Notes under the pieces: model-generated
Database searches by the model: none
Seen by the model: the letters and a program-made list of their open reading frames with translations, nothing else
What the model was told of the DNA's origin: nothing
Program-made: the position numbers and the translations under genes
In this document: positions 1-10,735 of the stretch, piece after piece
Layout of the letters: each line of letters begins with the position of its first letter
How positions within the stretch are numbered: the stretch's first letter is position 1
Source of the DNA: Bryoerythrophyllum caledonicum
Lineage: Eukaryota; Streptophyta; Bryopsida; Pottiales; Pottiaceae
Direction: 5' to 3'
Assembly (NCBI GenBank): GCA_963971425.1
Contig: OZ020516.1
Coordinates: forward strand, 36,754,199 to 36,818,198
Length of the DNA stretch: 64,000 bases

Positions 1-38
1 ATCCAGTGTCATTGACAATTGGGATTCTTATGTTTCAG

Positions 39-221
39 GTGTCGCCTGCAAACATGGTTGTCGACTTTTGTAGAAGGAGAAACGGAAAGGTGATAATTGT
101 GGACCCTGACCCAAGCGTTAAACTGCAAGGCGACCTGCTGCTCTGTGGTCAAGCTGGTGTCGTACTGCCTCAACTTCTGCAAGCCTGCGTTGCCAACCGC
201 AATGTGCCGACTTCTTCTTAA
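39..221 (+). CDS. Sirtuin-like (SIR2 family) protein, last exon only
   Basis: This is the 3' terminal exon of a gene that begins left of the window. The exon opens after a pyrimidine-rich stretch ending in TTTCAG at 38 and runs in frame to a TAA at 219-221, giving about 60 residues. The end reads VSPANMVVDFCRRRNGKVIIVDPDP, then GDLLLCGQAGVVLPQLL. That order (a hydrophobic strand ending in asparagine- or aspartate-rich residues before Pro, then a G-x-AG-x-VLP-x-LL helix) is how the Rossmann core of SIR2-type NAD-dependent deacylases usually ends. The catalytic His and the zinc cysteines would lie upstream and cannot be checked. The sirtuin reading is recognition by eye of a short segment, so another Rossmann-fold protein is possible. 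Confidence 0.4.
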   Translation: MSPANMVVDFCRRRNGKVIIVDPDPSVKLQGDLLLCGQAGVVLPQLLQACVANRNVPTSS

Positions 222-1149
222 CCATTACATTTTATTCTTTCCTGTTGCATAAGAATAGATAATACATATTCCTGTTTAGAGCACAGGAGAAGGTTCTTAC
301 GACGATCTAGAGGATCGTATTTAGTACGAGATCTCGTGCTAGTTGGTTTGAGTCAATTGTATTTCTTTTTACGAACTGTAAACGTATTCTGCTGCTGATA
401 CTTGTGCTGCAAAGATACCGTGACTTCTGACCTCTTTTCTCGTTTTCAGTTATTGAAAACAGCCCTAAAAAATGCATGGGTGCAACTCCGAGCCCATTCA
501 AATGAAAAAGCTTCTGGCCAGCCATTTCTAATCAAATCTGGTGCTGGTAAATCTCTCTGGTGGGTACAGAATTTGCAAAGCGTGTGTTGCTAGTTTGACA
601 TTGATCTTTTGTGCAGAGAGGGGCACCAAAAGACGAAAACCAACTTGCTGAGATAAAACATGAAGCTCCAGCAACGTCTTCGAAAATCCCACCAACTGAG
701 GAACCAAACAAAAACGAGCCACATCACTAATGCAAATGTGTAACGGCTTCTCATGGTACATCTGACCTTCAACCCAAATTTGAGAAATTTTTTACCTTTG
801 AGTTGACATGAGACTTGGAGAAGGCCAAACTCACGAAGGTAATATAGCAGTCTCTTCTTCCCGTTGGTGACATGAGCCTTCATAGGCTTTAAGTATACTC
901 ACCTACGAAAACAACAAGTGTGTTAGAAAGAAGTGAAGAAGGGTGTCAGGACTAGGCAAGAAGATTCGATGGATTTCACGTCAGATGCAACTGCAAAAGT
1001 TGCTGTCAGCTATCCAGTCAGATGAGAGAAACAGGTAGAAAGTGTACAAAAATGTTGAACATGTAGCTACTACGTTTTGCTTTGCTTACCATAGTCTCCT
1101 TGGAAGACGTATTCCCATCCAAGCATCACATCAAGAGACATTTCCATCG
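222..1149. other. Intergenic, tail-to-tail 3' regions
   Basis: The stretch lies between the stop codon of the sirtuin-like gene on the plus strand and the stop codon of the PPR gene on the minus strand. It probably contains both 3' UTRs. Short open frames here have no ATG or no recognisable content, and I see no RNA gene. Confidence 0.5.
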
Positions 1150-4100
1150 TCACTTGTCACGTTTCCAGTAGGTCTTGGCTTTCTCCGAGCCTTTCTTCGG
1201 TGGCTTGGAAGGTTTCCTCTTCTGGCTCTTGTAGTTGTTCATATCCCTGCGTCCCTCCACCGCTTTGAGAATAGCTCTCAGCTTGGCGTAAGTCTTGGGG
1301 TCAGGCAGCTGGCCGCGGTTCATCATCTCCGTCCGGTACTTGAGCGCCATGGTGTGATCCCGAACGCGTAGATACCCGAAGATCAAGGTGCAGTACGTGA
1401 AAGAGTCAGGCTGAAACCCTGCTTCCTTCATCTCCCGCACAATGTCCGGCGCCTTGAAGTGGCGCCCACCTCGCATGTACGAGTTGAGCAGCATGTTGTA
1501 CACCATGAGGTCCGGTTTTAGCCCTTGGTTCTTGAACTCCTCAATCAGGTCCCTCGCTTCCTTGTACCGCCCCTGCTTCTGAAACGCGTCCAGGATCGTC
1601 ATGTACGTGATCCTGGTGGGCACACATCCCTCCTTCTTCATACGCCTCCGAAGCGTGTCCACCATCGCCAAGTCCCCAGCGCGTCGGTACGCGTCTAACA
1701 AGGCCGTGAACGTCTCCACCGTAGCACTGACCCCCTGTTTCTCCATCGTTTCGAATGCCTTGGCAGCTTTCTCAGGCCAGCCTCCGGCGGCGTAGGAGCT
1801 GATCAGCGCGGTGTAGGACATGGAGTTCGGGCGCACACCTCGCGCCTCCATCCGGTTGAACACCTGGGCAGCTCTCTCAGACTGGCCTTGGCGTCCGAAA
1901 GCGCCGAGCAGAGCGGTGAACGTCACCACATCTGGACGCAATCCGGAGGACTCCATTTCGGCCACCAGCTCCTCAGCCACAGAGATCTGATTCGCCTCCA
2001 GGTAACCGGAAATCAAGGTGTTGTAAGTGCCCACATTCGGCTGCACTCCCTTTTCCCGCATCTCCGCCATCAACCCCTCCGCTTCCTCCATCTTGCCAAC
2101 TCTTCCGTATGCGTGGATGAGGATGTTGTAAATCACCACGTTTATTGGTATTCTCAGCTTCTCCATCTCGGTGGTGACCAGGAGAGCCTCCTTCAGTAGC
2201 CCTTCCGCACAGAACGCCTTGATGAGTGTGCCGAAGACGGTGACGCTGGGGGTGACGCCCCGGGCCACCATGTCCTGATACAGACCCCACACTTCGTGCA
2301 GAGAGCGACCGTTTTCGGTGGCGGAGTTCATCAGGATGCTGAACGTGACGGCGTCCGGCTCGTTCCCCAACGCCTTCATCTTCTCGAGTATGGAAGGGAC
2401 CTCATTTTGCCTGCAACAACGGCACCTTGTAAGAACAACATCCGGAACCTCAAAACCAAAGTTCAGGAAGGAAACAGAGTTATTTGTAAATTCACCCAAA
2501 GTTAAAGATGACACGCTCTCTCTTTTTTCAGTGTTTGAATGATGGAAATCAGCCCTAAGAAGAGAAAGGCTTTAGTTTCAAGACCATAAAGCCCTTTCAT
2601 GGAAGGATAAGACCACCAAGCTCGTCTATTGATCTATACCTAGTTAGAGTGAAAGAGGGGGTTATGTGATTGAAACTTCAGGTGACTTGAGAGACAACTT
2701 CAATGTACCGTACCTGTTGCAGTTAGAGAGGCATGTGATCAATGCATTGTAGACCTCCACAGAGTGAAACTGGCGCTCCTCGGGAATCGTTGCGAAACAG
2801 CTCAGGGCTTCATCCGGCATCGCCATCCTCCCAAGGAAGGTGAAGAGGAGAGAGAAGCTCCGGGAGCTCCAGAGCTGATGAGACCGCATCCACCGAAAAA
2901 ACGACAGCACCTGATCAGTGAGGTCGTCACCACACAATGCCTCCAGAATCAGATTCGCTTGCAAGGTGCTAAACTTGTGCACAAATGGTGCCATGTAGTC
3001 TTCAAGCGCACGATTCTTGGGGAGGTTGTAAGCAATTTGCAACACTTCCCGCATGGCGCTGGTCTCGGCCTGCTTCTCACCGCTCGAATTCACCACGACC
3101 TTGTTCTTGCCAGGGACAACAACCTCGAAGGTTCTGGTTTCAGCTTTCCTTGCCCTCTTGTTGAACTTGAACACCCTGCCCTCTTGCTTGCTGTCGCGGT
3201 TGCCGGAGCGAGAGTTCAGAAACCTCCGGAGCGGGTCCTCACCGTCGGATGCCTCCACAACATGCTCCTCCTCCTCCTCCTCCTCCTCCTCCTCCTCCTC
3301 CTCAAGGTCCTCATCATCAAACTCATCCTCAGAATAGGACCAAATGTCAGACAACCTAACTCCCACGTTAACAGGTAACCCTTGGTCACCATGCCGTGAA
3401 TCCGAGTCCTCACTCATGTCAAAGCTTGGAAAACTTTCCAAAACGTTGTCAGTTTTCAATAAAACATCCCCATCTTTTTCTAAACCGTCTTCTTCTGAAT
3501 CCATGTCATGAGGTACGCTTTGTAGGTCCTCCAGGTTTGAGTCTGAGTCCAGATATTCGTCATCGTTTGCAGGGTCGATCATTTTCATGAGCACGGAAAA
3601 GGGGTTCACCCGGGGTTTGGGAGCTGTCTGCCGGTCCTTGGAAAAGACCCGGTAACTGGGCTTCAAACCCTTGGATTCCCTGGTAAACTTAACCTGGGGC
3701 ACTACAAACTCAGGTCTCACGTGGACCGCTGGTGATGTCTCCACCTCATCTTCAACGTCTTGTACATTCACAGCACCCGAATGCTGGTTGGCCTCATACT
3801 CCCAGAAATCAAACTCCTCGTTCACATCCCTTCCATCAATCAACCTACAACAATCCAAACCAAGGTAAAACGTTTGCCAAAGAACAAGACCTTCTAGGGT
3901 ACAACTATCTATGAGGGTTTAGCGTCATCAATAAACCTACAACAATCCCAAGGGCATGAAGAATTCTCTCCAATAATCATGTTACTCTTTCGCCAAAATC
4001 CTTTGATCTCTCAATCGACAGAGCAACACAATCACAGCTAAGTTCCGTTTGATCACAAGTTCTGCAAATTCTAACCAATCTATCAGGGTTTAGGGTTTAG

Positions 4101-4270
4101 ATTTTGAAGACCCACCTTCCTGCACCTGCTCCTCGCCCTGCCTCGCCGCTGCATGTCGAAACCGCACCTCTCCCTCCTCTTCCACCTAGAAAGCGAGAAT
4201 GGCCCCACAAGCGCAAACTCCCAAGCCTTGGCGCAAGAAGTGAAGACCCAACTGCAGCTCGAAGCTCCAT
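1150..4270 (-). CDS. EMB1006: P-class pentatricopeptide repeat protein, EMB1006-like
   Basis: Three exons on the minus strand, 4270-4116, 3844-2714 and 2410-1150, join in frame to 848 codons; both introns (271 and 303 nt) have GT-AG ends and both split an Arg codon AG|G. Exon 1 (51 residues, no ORF of its own in usual lists) starts MELRAAVGSSLLAPRLGSLR and is Arg/Ser/Gly-rich with almost no acidic residues, as expected of an organelle transit peptide. Residues about 52-330 are acidic and include a run of about 13 Glu near 232-246. From about residue 411 there are eleven or so 35-residue P-type PPR motifs, and no E or DYW domain follows. The C-terminus is Lys-rich. The repeat block, especially RRAGD, YMRGGRH and GYLRVRD, matches what I remember of Arabidopsis EMB1006 (At5g50280), a plastid RNA-binding protein needed for embryo development. 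The family assignment to P-class PPR is firm; the orthology is inference. Confidence 0.82.
3265..3303 (-). repeat. (GAG)13 microsatellite coding poly-Glu
   Basis: Thirteen uninterrupted CTC triplets on the plus strand read as GAG on the coding strand of the PPR gene and give a run of Glu in its acidic N-terminal region. A pure triplet tract in a coding exon is prone to length change in whole codons. Confidence 0.9.
4086..4100. promoter_or_regulatory. Telo-box (two TTTAGGG units) in PPR intron 1
   Basis: GGGTTTAGGGTTTAG lies in intron 1 of the PPR gene, 16-30 bases downstream of the 5' splice site. AAACCCTA telo-boxes are common near the starts of plant housekeeping and translation genes and bind TRB-type Myb proteins. 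A regulatory role here is inference. Confidence 0.3.
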
Positions 4271-4581
4271 GGCTCCTCAAAGGACTCGCATGTTTTCCGT
4301 CAGCAACTATCTCACAAACATTCCAACCCATAAACCCTGAACCTAAAAACCTCAAATCTAAACCTCACATACACCAACACTACATTGTGAAGTCCATATC
4401 CACACTCAGCAGAATTGAAGGGTTCTGGGTTTCTCGCGGAAAGATGATGAAAAAGGTATGGAAAAGGCGGGTTCTCGATGAGAAACTGTCGGTTCGGGAT
4501 GAAGATAGGAGCGATTGAGTTTGTGTGAGCTCTCCTTTCTGTGTTTGTCTGGGATTTGTGGAGGTTGTTTCTAGTTCAGTC

Positions 4582-5373
4582 ATGGATCTTCAGGGTGTGG
4601 TTGGTTTGCAGCAGGGAGGCTACACCAAGTGTGTGAGTTTTGGTGGAGGTGGTGGGAGGAGGTGCGTCCAATTGAGGAGGGTGGTGGTGAGGTGTGGAGA
4701 GGAAGCTGGGAAGAAGAAGGAGGACGCGGTGGTGGTGCTGAAGAAGGGGAGCGCGGTGGTGATGACGCAGGCGCCGCCGCTGCTCAAGACCGCGGAGCCC
4801 ATGCCCATGATGCGCCCCAACAATGGCCTCATCAACGTCGGCGATGCAGGCCGGTATGCCACCATTCCTCGCAATGCTATCTACATGGATTTCATAGCAA
4901 TGCAGCCTACTTGAATTGGTGTTTCCAGGGTAATTCTATCAATTCAGCGATATCTACACACAACATCAGTTTACCAGTTCCAAAACGCAAAACTAGAAAA
5001 GGAAAAGAAAGACCAGAAACTTGTGGACTCCATCAATTTACCCCTTTCTCTTGTGCTCACCTTTAGCCAATGATGATTGACAGTAGAAATAGAATAATGG
5101 GAGCAACTCAATCACGCCACCATCACAAAGGAGAAGGTTTCTCCAGCTCCTGAGTGTTCAATACCTAAATGATTTTATAGAAATTTTGGTTTTTTTTTTC
5201 CTCCTTAAAATGCACAATTTTCATTTTTTATGGATGTTGAACAAAGCTTCTTTCTTTCTTTCTCTCTTTGTTGCAGAATAATGGATAGGAGACCCAAGGA
5301 TACGTGGGCCGTTCGATTTGCAGTAGGAGCGTACCTGATTGACCGCAAGTACTTCGAGCCACTAGAGCTGTGA
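4582..5373 (+). CDS. CRR42: CRR42-like chloroplast NDH assembly factor
   Basis: Exon 1 is 4582-4853 and exon 2 is 5277-5373; the 423-nt intron starts GTATGC and ends after a pyrimidine-rich tract at TTGCAG. The join completes an Arg codon (CG|A), giving 122 residues. The N-terminus has a Gly/Arg/Val-rich segment with RRVVVRC, typical of a chloroplast transit peptide. The mature part contains VLKKGSAVVMTQAPPLLKTA, RPNNGLINVGDAGR, then RRPKDTWAVRFAVGAYLID and FEPLEL. This order matches my memory of CRR42 (At5g20935), a stromal factor needed to assemble subcomplex A of the plastid NADH dehydrogenase-like complex. Reading straight through the donor gives a further 20 codons and then TGA; this is intron, not a frameshift. 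ATG 4582 is the first ATG in frame. The promoter must lie in the 311 bp shared with the divergent PPR gene. Confidence 0.7.
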
Positions 5374-6418
5374 TCAAGCAAGCTGCTCATCTACATCAAC
5401 GTGTTCATCACTTCTTAAACGTTCTCAGACTTGAAAGAATCCAACTTGTGTAATAGAGGCATGTCGTTGCAGTAGTTGGATCTTCAGATGTATGCGCCCT
5501 CCCAGCTTTTGCATTTGCGAGAGGTTTCCGTGCTTGTACAGGTTCACTTGTCCACAGAAGTGCAGAAGAATAGAGCTTGAGGATCAACTGGATTCACTCT
5601 CATTTCGCGGGAAAACTCTATTGATTATCGATTTTTTTGGGCTCCTTTCAACGTCCTTGGTAACATTCATAACAATATTTTACATCTGAGCAGATAAACC
5701 AACACACAAGAGAATCCAAGTGTTTAAGGATATCTGATACTTTTTAGCCCAGTTCAAAAGTCTCCTTTGTTATTTTCTATCGCATTCTGTGGACGTGGAT
5801 TTTCTAGAAAGGAATAACTGTACGTAAGTATCATCAATGTTATGGTAGAAGGCAGACCATATGCTGAGATGGAGGGGTTGAAACCAAAGTGAATGGACCA
5901 GATTCCGGAGATCATCTTCTTCTCGGGCTCAGAGTGTTTGACTGTTTCCTCTAGTTCCATACTTTTCGTACACTGCCTCAAAACGGTCTGTCTGCTCTTC
6001 ATTGGCACCTGTCTCAGGCGGTGACCCAAAGTTCGATTATCCCCTCAGATGGTGGGCCTTAATGAATACATTTCCGAAACTTGTGCCAAAATATCCCCTC
6101 AGACCGTTCCATGATTGGTTTGAAACTCTTATCATATTTGTTCGAAGAAAAAAAAACATATTTTGTTCGGGAGGAGGATGACATAAAAAATATAGTTCAG
6201 TACGCCAGTGATGAAGGAGCCGAACCTCCCACTTGCACTTGCAAGCAGCCGAGAGGCTCCAATTTTTCATCACTTGGCCATCTGCATCTCAGGGAGCGCT
6301 TCATGAGAAAGGATTGTATGAGTTTCTAGCTTCCAATGATGCACCGCGTTGGTGTTTGACGAAGGAATTTCACAGATGCTGCTCAAATTCTAAAAAGCTC
6401 TCAGGGTTGGCTGCAGAA
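5374..6418. other. Intergenic: CRR42-like 3' UTR and 5' region of next gene
   Basis: Both flanking genes are on the plus strand. The first few hundred bases are probably 3' UTR of the CRR42-like gene. The part from about 6100 may be 5' UTR of the next gene; an upstream ATG at 6111 opens a 73-codon frame that closes at 6329 and does not join the next coding frame by any splice pair I can see. An AG at 6415-6416 just before the next ATG could end a 5' UTR intron. Confidence 0.4.
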
Positions 6419-7323
6419 ATGGGATCCGACTGGCACAAGCGATCGGGGAAGTCGCACCTGGATGGGATCAGCCGCTCCCTGGCAAGAAGGGGCCTGGACA
6501 TCCTGGACATCACAGGCGTGACGGCGGTGGGCGAGTACATGCACAGCTCCAGGAGCCTCATCGAGGGCGTGGTCCGGGACCGTGTTGAGGAGGCTCTGGG
6601 GTCCGAGAAATACAAGAAAATCTGCAAGAAGCGCACACTTCTGGAACACATCCACTACTGCCAATCAGGTCATCCCATTCCGCTGTACATTCTTCCCTCA
6701 AAGTTGCTCCTCTTCCTAGTTTCTGACTCTTCTTTCCCTCAGGTTTGTCGTTTGTGGATGGGTTTCACAATCCACACAAGGTGGTGCCGGTGCCAGGAGT
6801 GAGCGCTCTTGGTGACGCGGTTGCTGCGCCGTCGTTCATCAACCATGACTACCTGGTCCTGGAAGTTGGCTATGGGGACAAGGGTGAGAAGGTCTTCATC
6901 AGGGCGGAGAAGTCAGGTCACCCGCCGGAGAAGGCCGGCATCATCCTCACCGTGGACTCCAGATTTCAGGAGACGGAAGAAAGTGTGCGTCTCTTCACTA
7001 TTCAGTGCCTGCGGAAGGAGATAGGGTTACCGGAGATTCTGACCATTCTGGCCGACCACAGCCCGGAATACTCCCTCCGAGACCAAAACTGCTGGCAGTA
7101 CACACGAAGGACCGCCAGGAGGCTGCTTCACCGGTGCAAGGAGCAGCAGGGCTTGAGCGCGGAGGAGCTCACCAGGTTGCAGGCGGAGGAGGACACCATT
7201 GAGACCAGGATTGCAACCGGCAACATTAAGCGCGTTGTGCAAAGCGGTAAAGACGGGATCAAAACTATATGGTCCAAGGCATTCGGCAAAGTTCGAGCCG
7301 AGCACTCCCTCACGGAAAGCTAG
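6419..7323 (+). CDS. Unrecognised protein with possible His-Cys hydrolase core
   Basis: Exons 6419-6668 and 6743-7323 join across a 74-nt GT-AG intron (phase 1, completing a Gly codon) to give 276 residues. ATG 6419 is the first in frame after an in-frame TGA at 6212-6214; the open frame upstream has no ATG. The first 80 residues are basic and helical (KYKKICKKRTLLEHIHY). Residues 85-200 look like a compact alpha/beta domain with FVDGFHNPHKVVPVPG, then NHDYLVLEVGYG (His118), then SLRDQNCWQYTRR (Cys200). A His on a strand followed by an N-C-W helix is the order seen in circularly permuted papain-fold enzymes (LRAT and PPPDE types); that is only a resemblance. The last 50 residues are charged and probably helical, with AEELTRLQAEEDTIETRI. 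No signal peptide or membrane segment. I do not recognise the family. Confidence 0.65.
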
Positions 7324-7444
7324 GATTCACGTTAGGATTTAAGAACGTGGACACGGTTCAAGATTTGATTACAATTAAAATACACTTGGTATGTGCTTTA
7401 CAAAGGATACTCTTTCCTACCCTGAGAAAAGAAGGGGCCCTCTT

Positions 7445-9258
7445 CTACGCAATCGACTCACAAGTAGGTCGCGTACCTTTCTGTATGGTATCTATGACCT
7501 TGGCCAGGTAGTGTGTCGCGAGGAAGCACCGCTTGCAGTCTGAGTTGGTTGCGCTGCTCAAACTTTCGGCTTCAGCCATGCTCCGGCGCGTTGGTATGAT
7601 GTCGAATATGCACGTGGGTGAATCAAAACATTTCTTACAATACGAGGTCAGAGTTGTTTGGTACATGCACAGCACACCGAGCTGGTCGTTCCATGAGGTT
7701 CTCATTGCTTCGTCCCACCTGTTGCAAGGAAAACACAACTTCTCCAGTTAACGGAGCTGTCGCCTCAATGAGACAAGCATGTATACGTCGAGAGTTTCCT
7801 TGATTTGAAGTGATGCCTAATTTGGACTGACTGGATATGATTAAAAGATACCATTAAGAAATATGAAACACTTACTGGTCTGCGATGATGATTATCCTCT
7901 TCCTGTGCTCTGCATCGAGTGTCAGGTTTCGAACTTGAAGTGCAGTCTTAGTTCCCGCTGCACTGTAATATAACCAACGTATGAGCCCAAAGTTTGTCAC
8001 GTAACAATCTGATCACCCCCACATGTGGACCAGTAATATCGACAAGTGCGGAAATCCTCAGAAGACCTCACTAAGCCTAAAAAGCATAGATAGACGGTAA
8101 AGAGAGGAGAGCGGACCCGAATGCTATCACAGGAACTGCCTCAAGTTGTGCGGATAGGCTTGCAGAGACCAAAATTGCCAGACCCGCTCCCAAACTATGA
8201 CCTGCGAAGCCACTTACAATCATCAGTCACGCCATATTAGCACATAAGAATATACTAGAGACGTTCAAACTTCGAGCAGAGCTTATTTCCAGTCCAGTTT
8301 CCACCTACAAACATGAGGATACTGCCAATTTACATGGTCGAGGCAGCAGCAATTGCATTTCAAGTACCTCTATGAACGATGAGCCATACCTGTTAACAAA
8401 AGCGATCTGGACGGGTAGGCATCAATCGTCTGAACAAACAAGATTTAAAGTCAACACCTTGTGGTTACGAATGATACACTGTCTTGAACAAATGCTGCGG
8501 AGATTGTAAAATGTAAAATCACCTTCCGCGTATACTCCACCGCCTGTGCCAAATAGTCTAGAGTGGCGTCGTCAAACTTTTCACACATGCCAGCAGGCGG
8601 CGCGCATTTCTCCTGTTCACCCGGAGGAAACCACAACAGCACGTCTGCGCACATATCAGCATGACAATCAAGGGTCGTCCCAATTTGTGTGCCCCGGAAT
8701 GCCACCACAATGCGACCATCTGCACCGCCATTCTCTTCCTGCATGATGGAAGAATCTCATCTTAGCATTAACCCTAAACCCTGGCATAAAACCCCAAAGA
8801 GATGCAAAATAGATGCACAAGTAGTCATGTACAAGGCCAGAGCTCCACAAATCTCAAGAGTGACGAGGTCGACAAGATGAAACCCTAAGGGTAAAGCCCT
8901 GTTACGAGATGGAAACCCTAGGGATTCGAACAAGTAAAGCTGAAACCCTAGGAATTCTAATGTGAGATTTGCTTACCTCGTAGACGTGGGCGTGCACTCC
9001 ACCTTGAGCAGGCGCAATCGGTGCAACTTTGGACGACATAATCCACCCGGGGATGTCAACACAGGCCTCAACTGGCAAGCGGTAGGCGTTGGCGCTCATC
9101 TGCACCAGAGGCGTCGCAACTTGGTCGCGGAATGCAGGGCCGTCGAGCTCCGTTAACCCTGAGATAATGTCATCCCAAGCATTCTCTGCTTGAGCTTGAT
9201 GCAACAGCAGCAGCAAACTCGGCAGCCATAGCTTCAATCTCCCTCCCATTAATGCCAT
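7445..9258 (-). CDS. Secreted class 3 lipase-like protein
   Basis: Six exons on the minus strand: 9258-8977, 8738-8523, 8429-8390, 8201-8117, 7962-7876 and 7718-7445. All five introns are GT-AG and the frame is continuous through 327 codons to TAG or equivalent at 7445. The start MALMGGRLKLWLPSLLLLLHQA is a classic signal peptide, probably cut after Ala24. VVAFRGT (105-111) is the oxyanion-side motif and TGHSLGAG (179-186) the nucleophile elbow with Ser182; the Gly180 codon is split by an intron. IIIIADQWDEAM (231-242) offers Asp236 or Asp239, and His306 in ATHYL is the likely catalytic His. About a dozen Cys, many paired by spacing (CxADMC, CKKC, CKRC), suggest disulfides in the secretory path or vacuole. 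Family knowledge: such enzymes cut ester bonds of acyl lipids. Substrate cannot be read from sequence. Confidence 0.82.
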
Positions 9259-9305
9259 CTCTGTGAAATTCAGCGAATCATGGAAAACCAGGATTGTTCC
9301 CAAAA

Positions 9306-9315
9306 CTTATTTATC
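9306..9315 (-). promoter_or_regulatory. Candidate TATA element of the lipase gene
   Basis: On the minus strand GATAAATAAG lies about 50 bases before the lipase ATG. This would leave a very short 5' UTR, so it is only a weak candidate. Confidence 0.22.
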
Positions 9316-9988
9316 TCGATCTGAGACAATAGAAGTCGCTTCCAGGAAACAAGCCTCGGACCTTCGTGGGAAAAAGGAAAATCATGACACGCTTTAGTCA
9401 ATCAAGGACACGTAGGATATGTTTGACCAATTCTCACGGGGATCCTTCTGGGACATACAGTACTCTACATAGCATGTAATAATAGAGACAATTTCGCGAG
9501 ATTCATGATAGAAATTTGGCTTCTGATGACATCACCTCAATGGTGGCCATGGCTCAGCTCCAGGGTCCTGAATTGAGAGCAGCTTTTGATCATGAATCCT
9601 CGAGGAAGTTGTCGTTTCGTTGCACTTTACGTCGAGACGAGAAAGGAGTTGAAAAATTTACAGGATTCCGAGTCTTGGAATCATTGTGAGGCGATAAAGT
9701 TCATAGCTCCCAGCCTAGATCAGGTTATCCCATCTCAAGCAGTAAAGGCTTAGTAAAGTCATGATTGGCTTCATTTTCTCACATCTAATGTAGTATGTTG
9801 ATGTATGATTTCACTCACAACAGCTCCTCCCAGCAAACCCTAAACCCTAAAATCCTATATCCAACATTCTACAAGATGTTCACTTGCATCTGTGTATCCG
9901 CTTTCGATGTTCACTTGCATCTGGAGTCAACGACACGAAGTCTATCAATTAGGGTTTCGATGATAAGAGGAAACATTTCTCTTTACGT
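9316..9988. other. Upstream region of lipase gene, no gene seen
   Basis: No supported gene. It contains a telo-box run at about 9836-9850 (AAACCCTAAACCCTA) and two close copies of a GATGTTCACTTGCATCTG-like phrase near 9876 and 9908, which may be the degenerate start of the tandem array that follows. Confidence 0.4.
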
Positions 9989-10735
9989 CTCGTTAGATTC
10001 TGGCTCGGAAGTAGAAAATTCATTGATGAATTGATTGCAAGCACCTCGAATGAGTTTCAACTAATCCTCGATCCCTCCGAGAAAACCCTAAACTCCCAAA
10101 ACCTTTAAACCCTTCGTTCATCATCCTCGCAGATGTTCGCATGCAGATCTGGGTGTGAGACTCGCTACCTATCATCAGCCTCAGGTCGAAATTCGACACG
10201 AATCGAGCAAACTGTGCCAATTAGGCGAACCACCTCGTTAGATTCTGGCTCGGGGAGTATACAATTCATCGATGAAATGATTGCAAGCAGCTGCAGCACC
10301 TAAAACGAAGTCAATCACTTCTCGATGTCCCCGAGAAAACAACACTCCCGCGGATGTGTACATGCATCTCTCGCCAACAGCCATGATTCTCCGATCGGAA
10401 TTCGACATGAATCGAGCAAACTCTGTCAATTAGGGTATTCAACCGTCTCGTTAAATTCTGGCTCGGGATGTGCAGGCACGTGCAGCACCTAGAACGAAGT
10501 AGTCAATCACTTCTCGATGTCTCCGAGAGAACAACATTCCGCAGAAGATCACATGCATCTGTCGCCAACAGTCATGATTCTCCGATTGGAATTCGACATG
10601 AATCGAGCAAACTCTGTCAATTAGGGTATTCAACCGTCTCGTTAGACTCTGGCTCGGGATGTACACAATTCATTGATAGATTGATTGCTGGCAACCTCGA
10701 ACAAATTCAATGACTCCTCGATCGCCATAAATTAC
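9989..10735 (+). repeat. Imperfect tandem array, four units of 190-245 bp
   Basis: Units begin with TCGTTAGATTCTGGCTCGG or close variants at about 9989, 10235, 10448 and 10639. Each continues with an ATTCATTGATGAATTGATTGC-like phrase, then CTCGAT(C/G)(T/C)C(T/C)CCGAGA, a GCATCT(G/C)TCGCCAAC phrase, GGAATTCGACATGAATCGAGCAAACT and TCAATTAGGGT. Units two and three are most alike; the fourth is cut short. The array is noncoding in all frames. Confidence 0.8.

Noticed and set aside
2764-3378. 204-codon plus-strand frame and other long frames over the PPR, lipase and MYB exons
   Set aside because: These are antisense or shifted shadows of GC-rich coding exons; the PPR frame on the minus strand has repeat structure and spliced continuity.
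4854-4929. Apparent frameshift or early stop in the CRR42-like gene (reading on to TGA at 4912, with a second possible donor at 4930)
   Set aside because: A donor GTATGC at 4854 joins exon 2 in the right phase and gives the expected GDAGR-RRPKDTW order, so the extra codons are intron.
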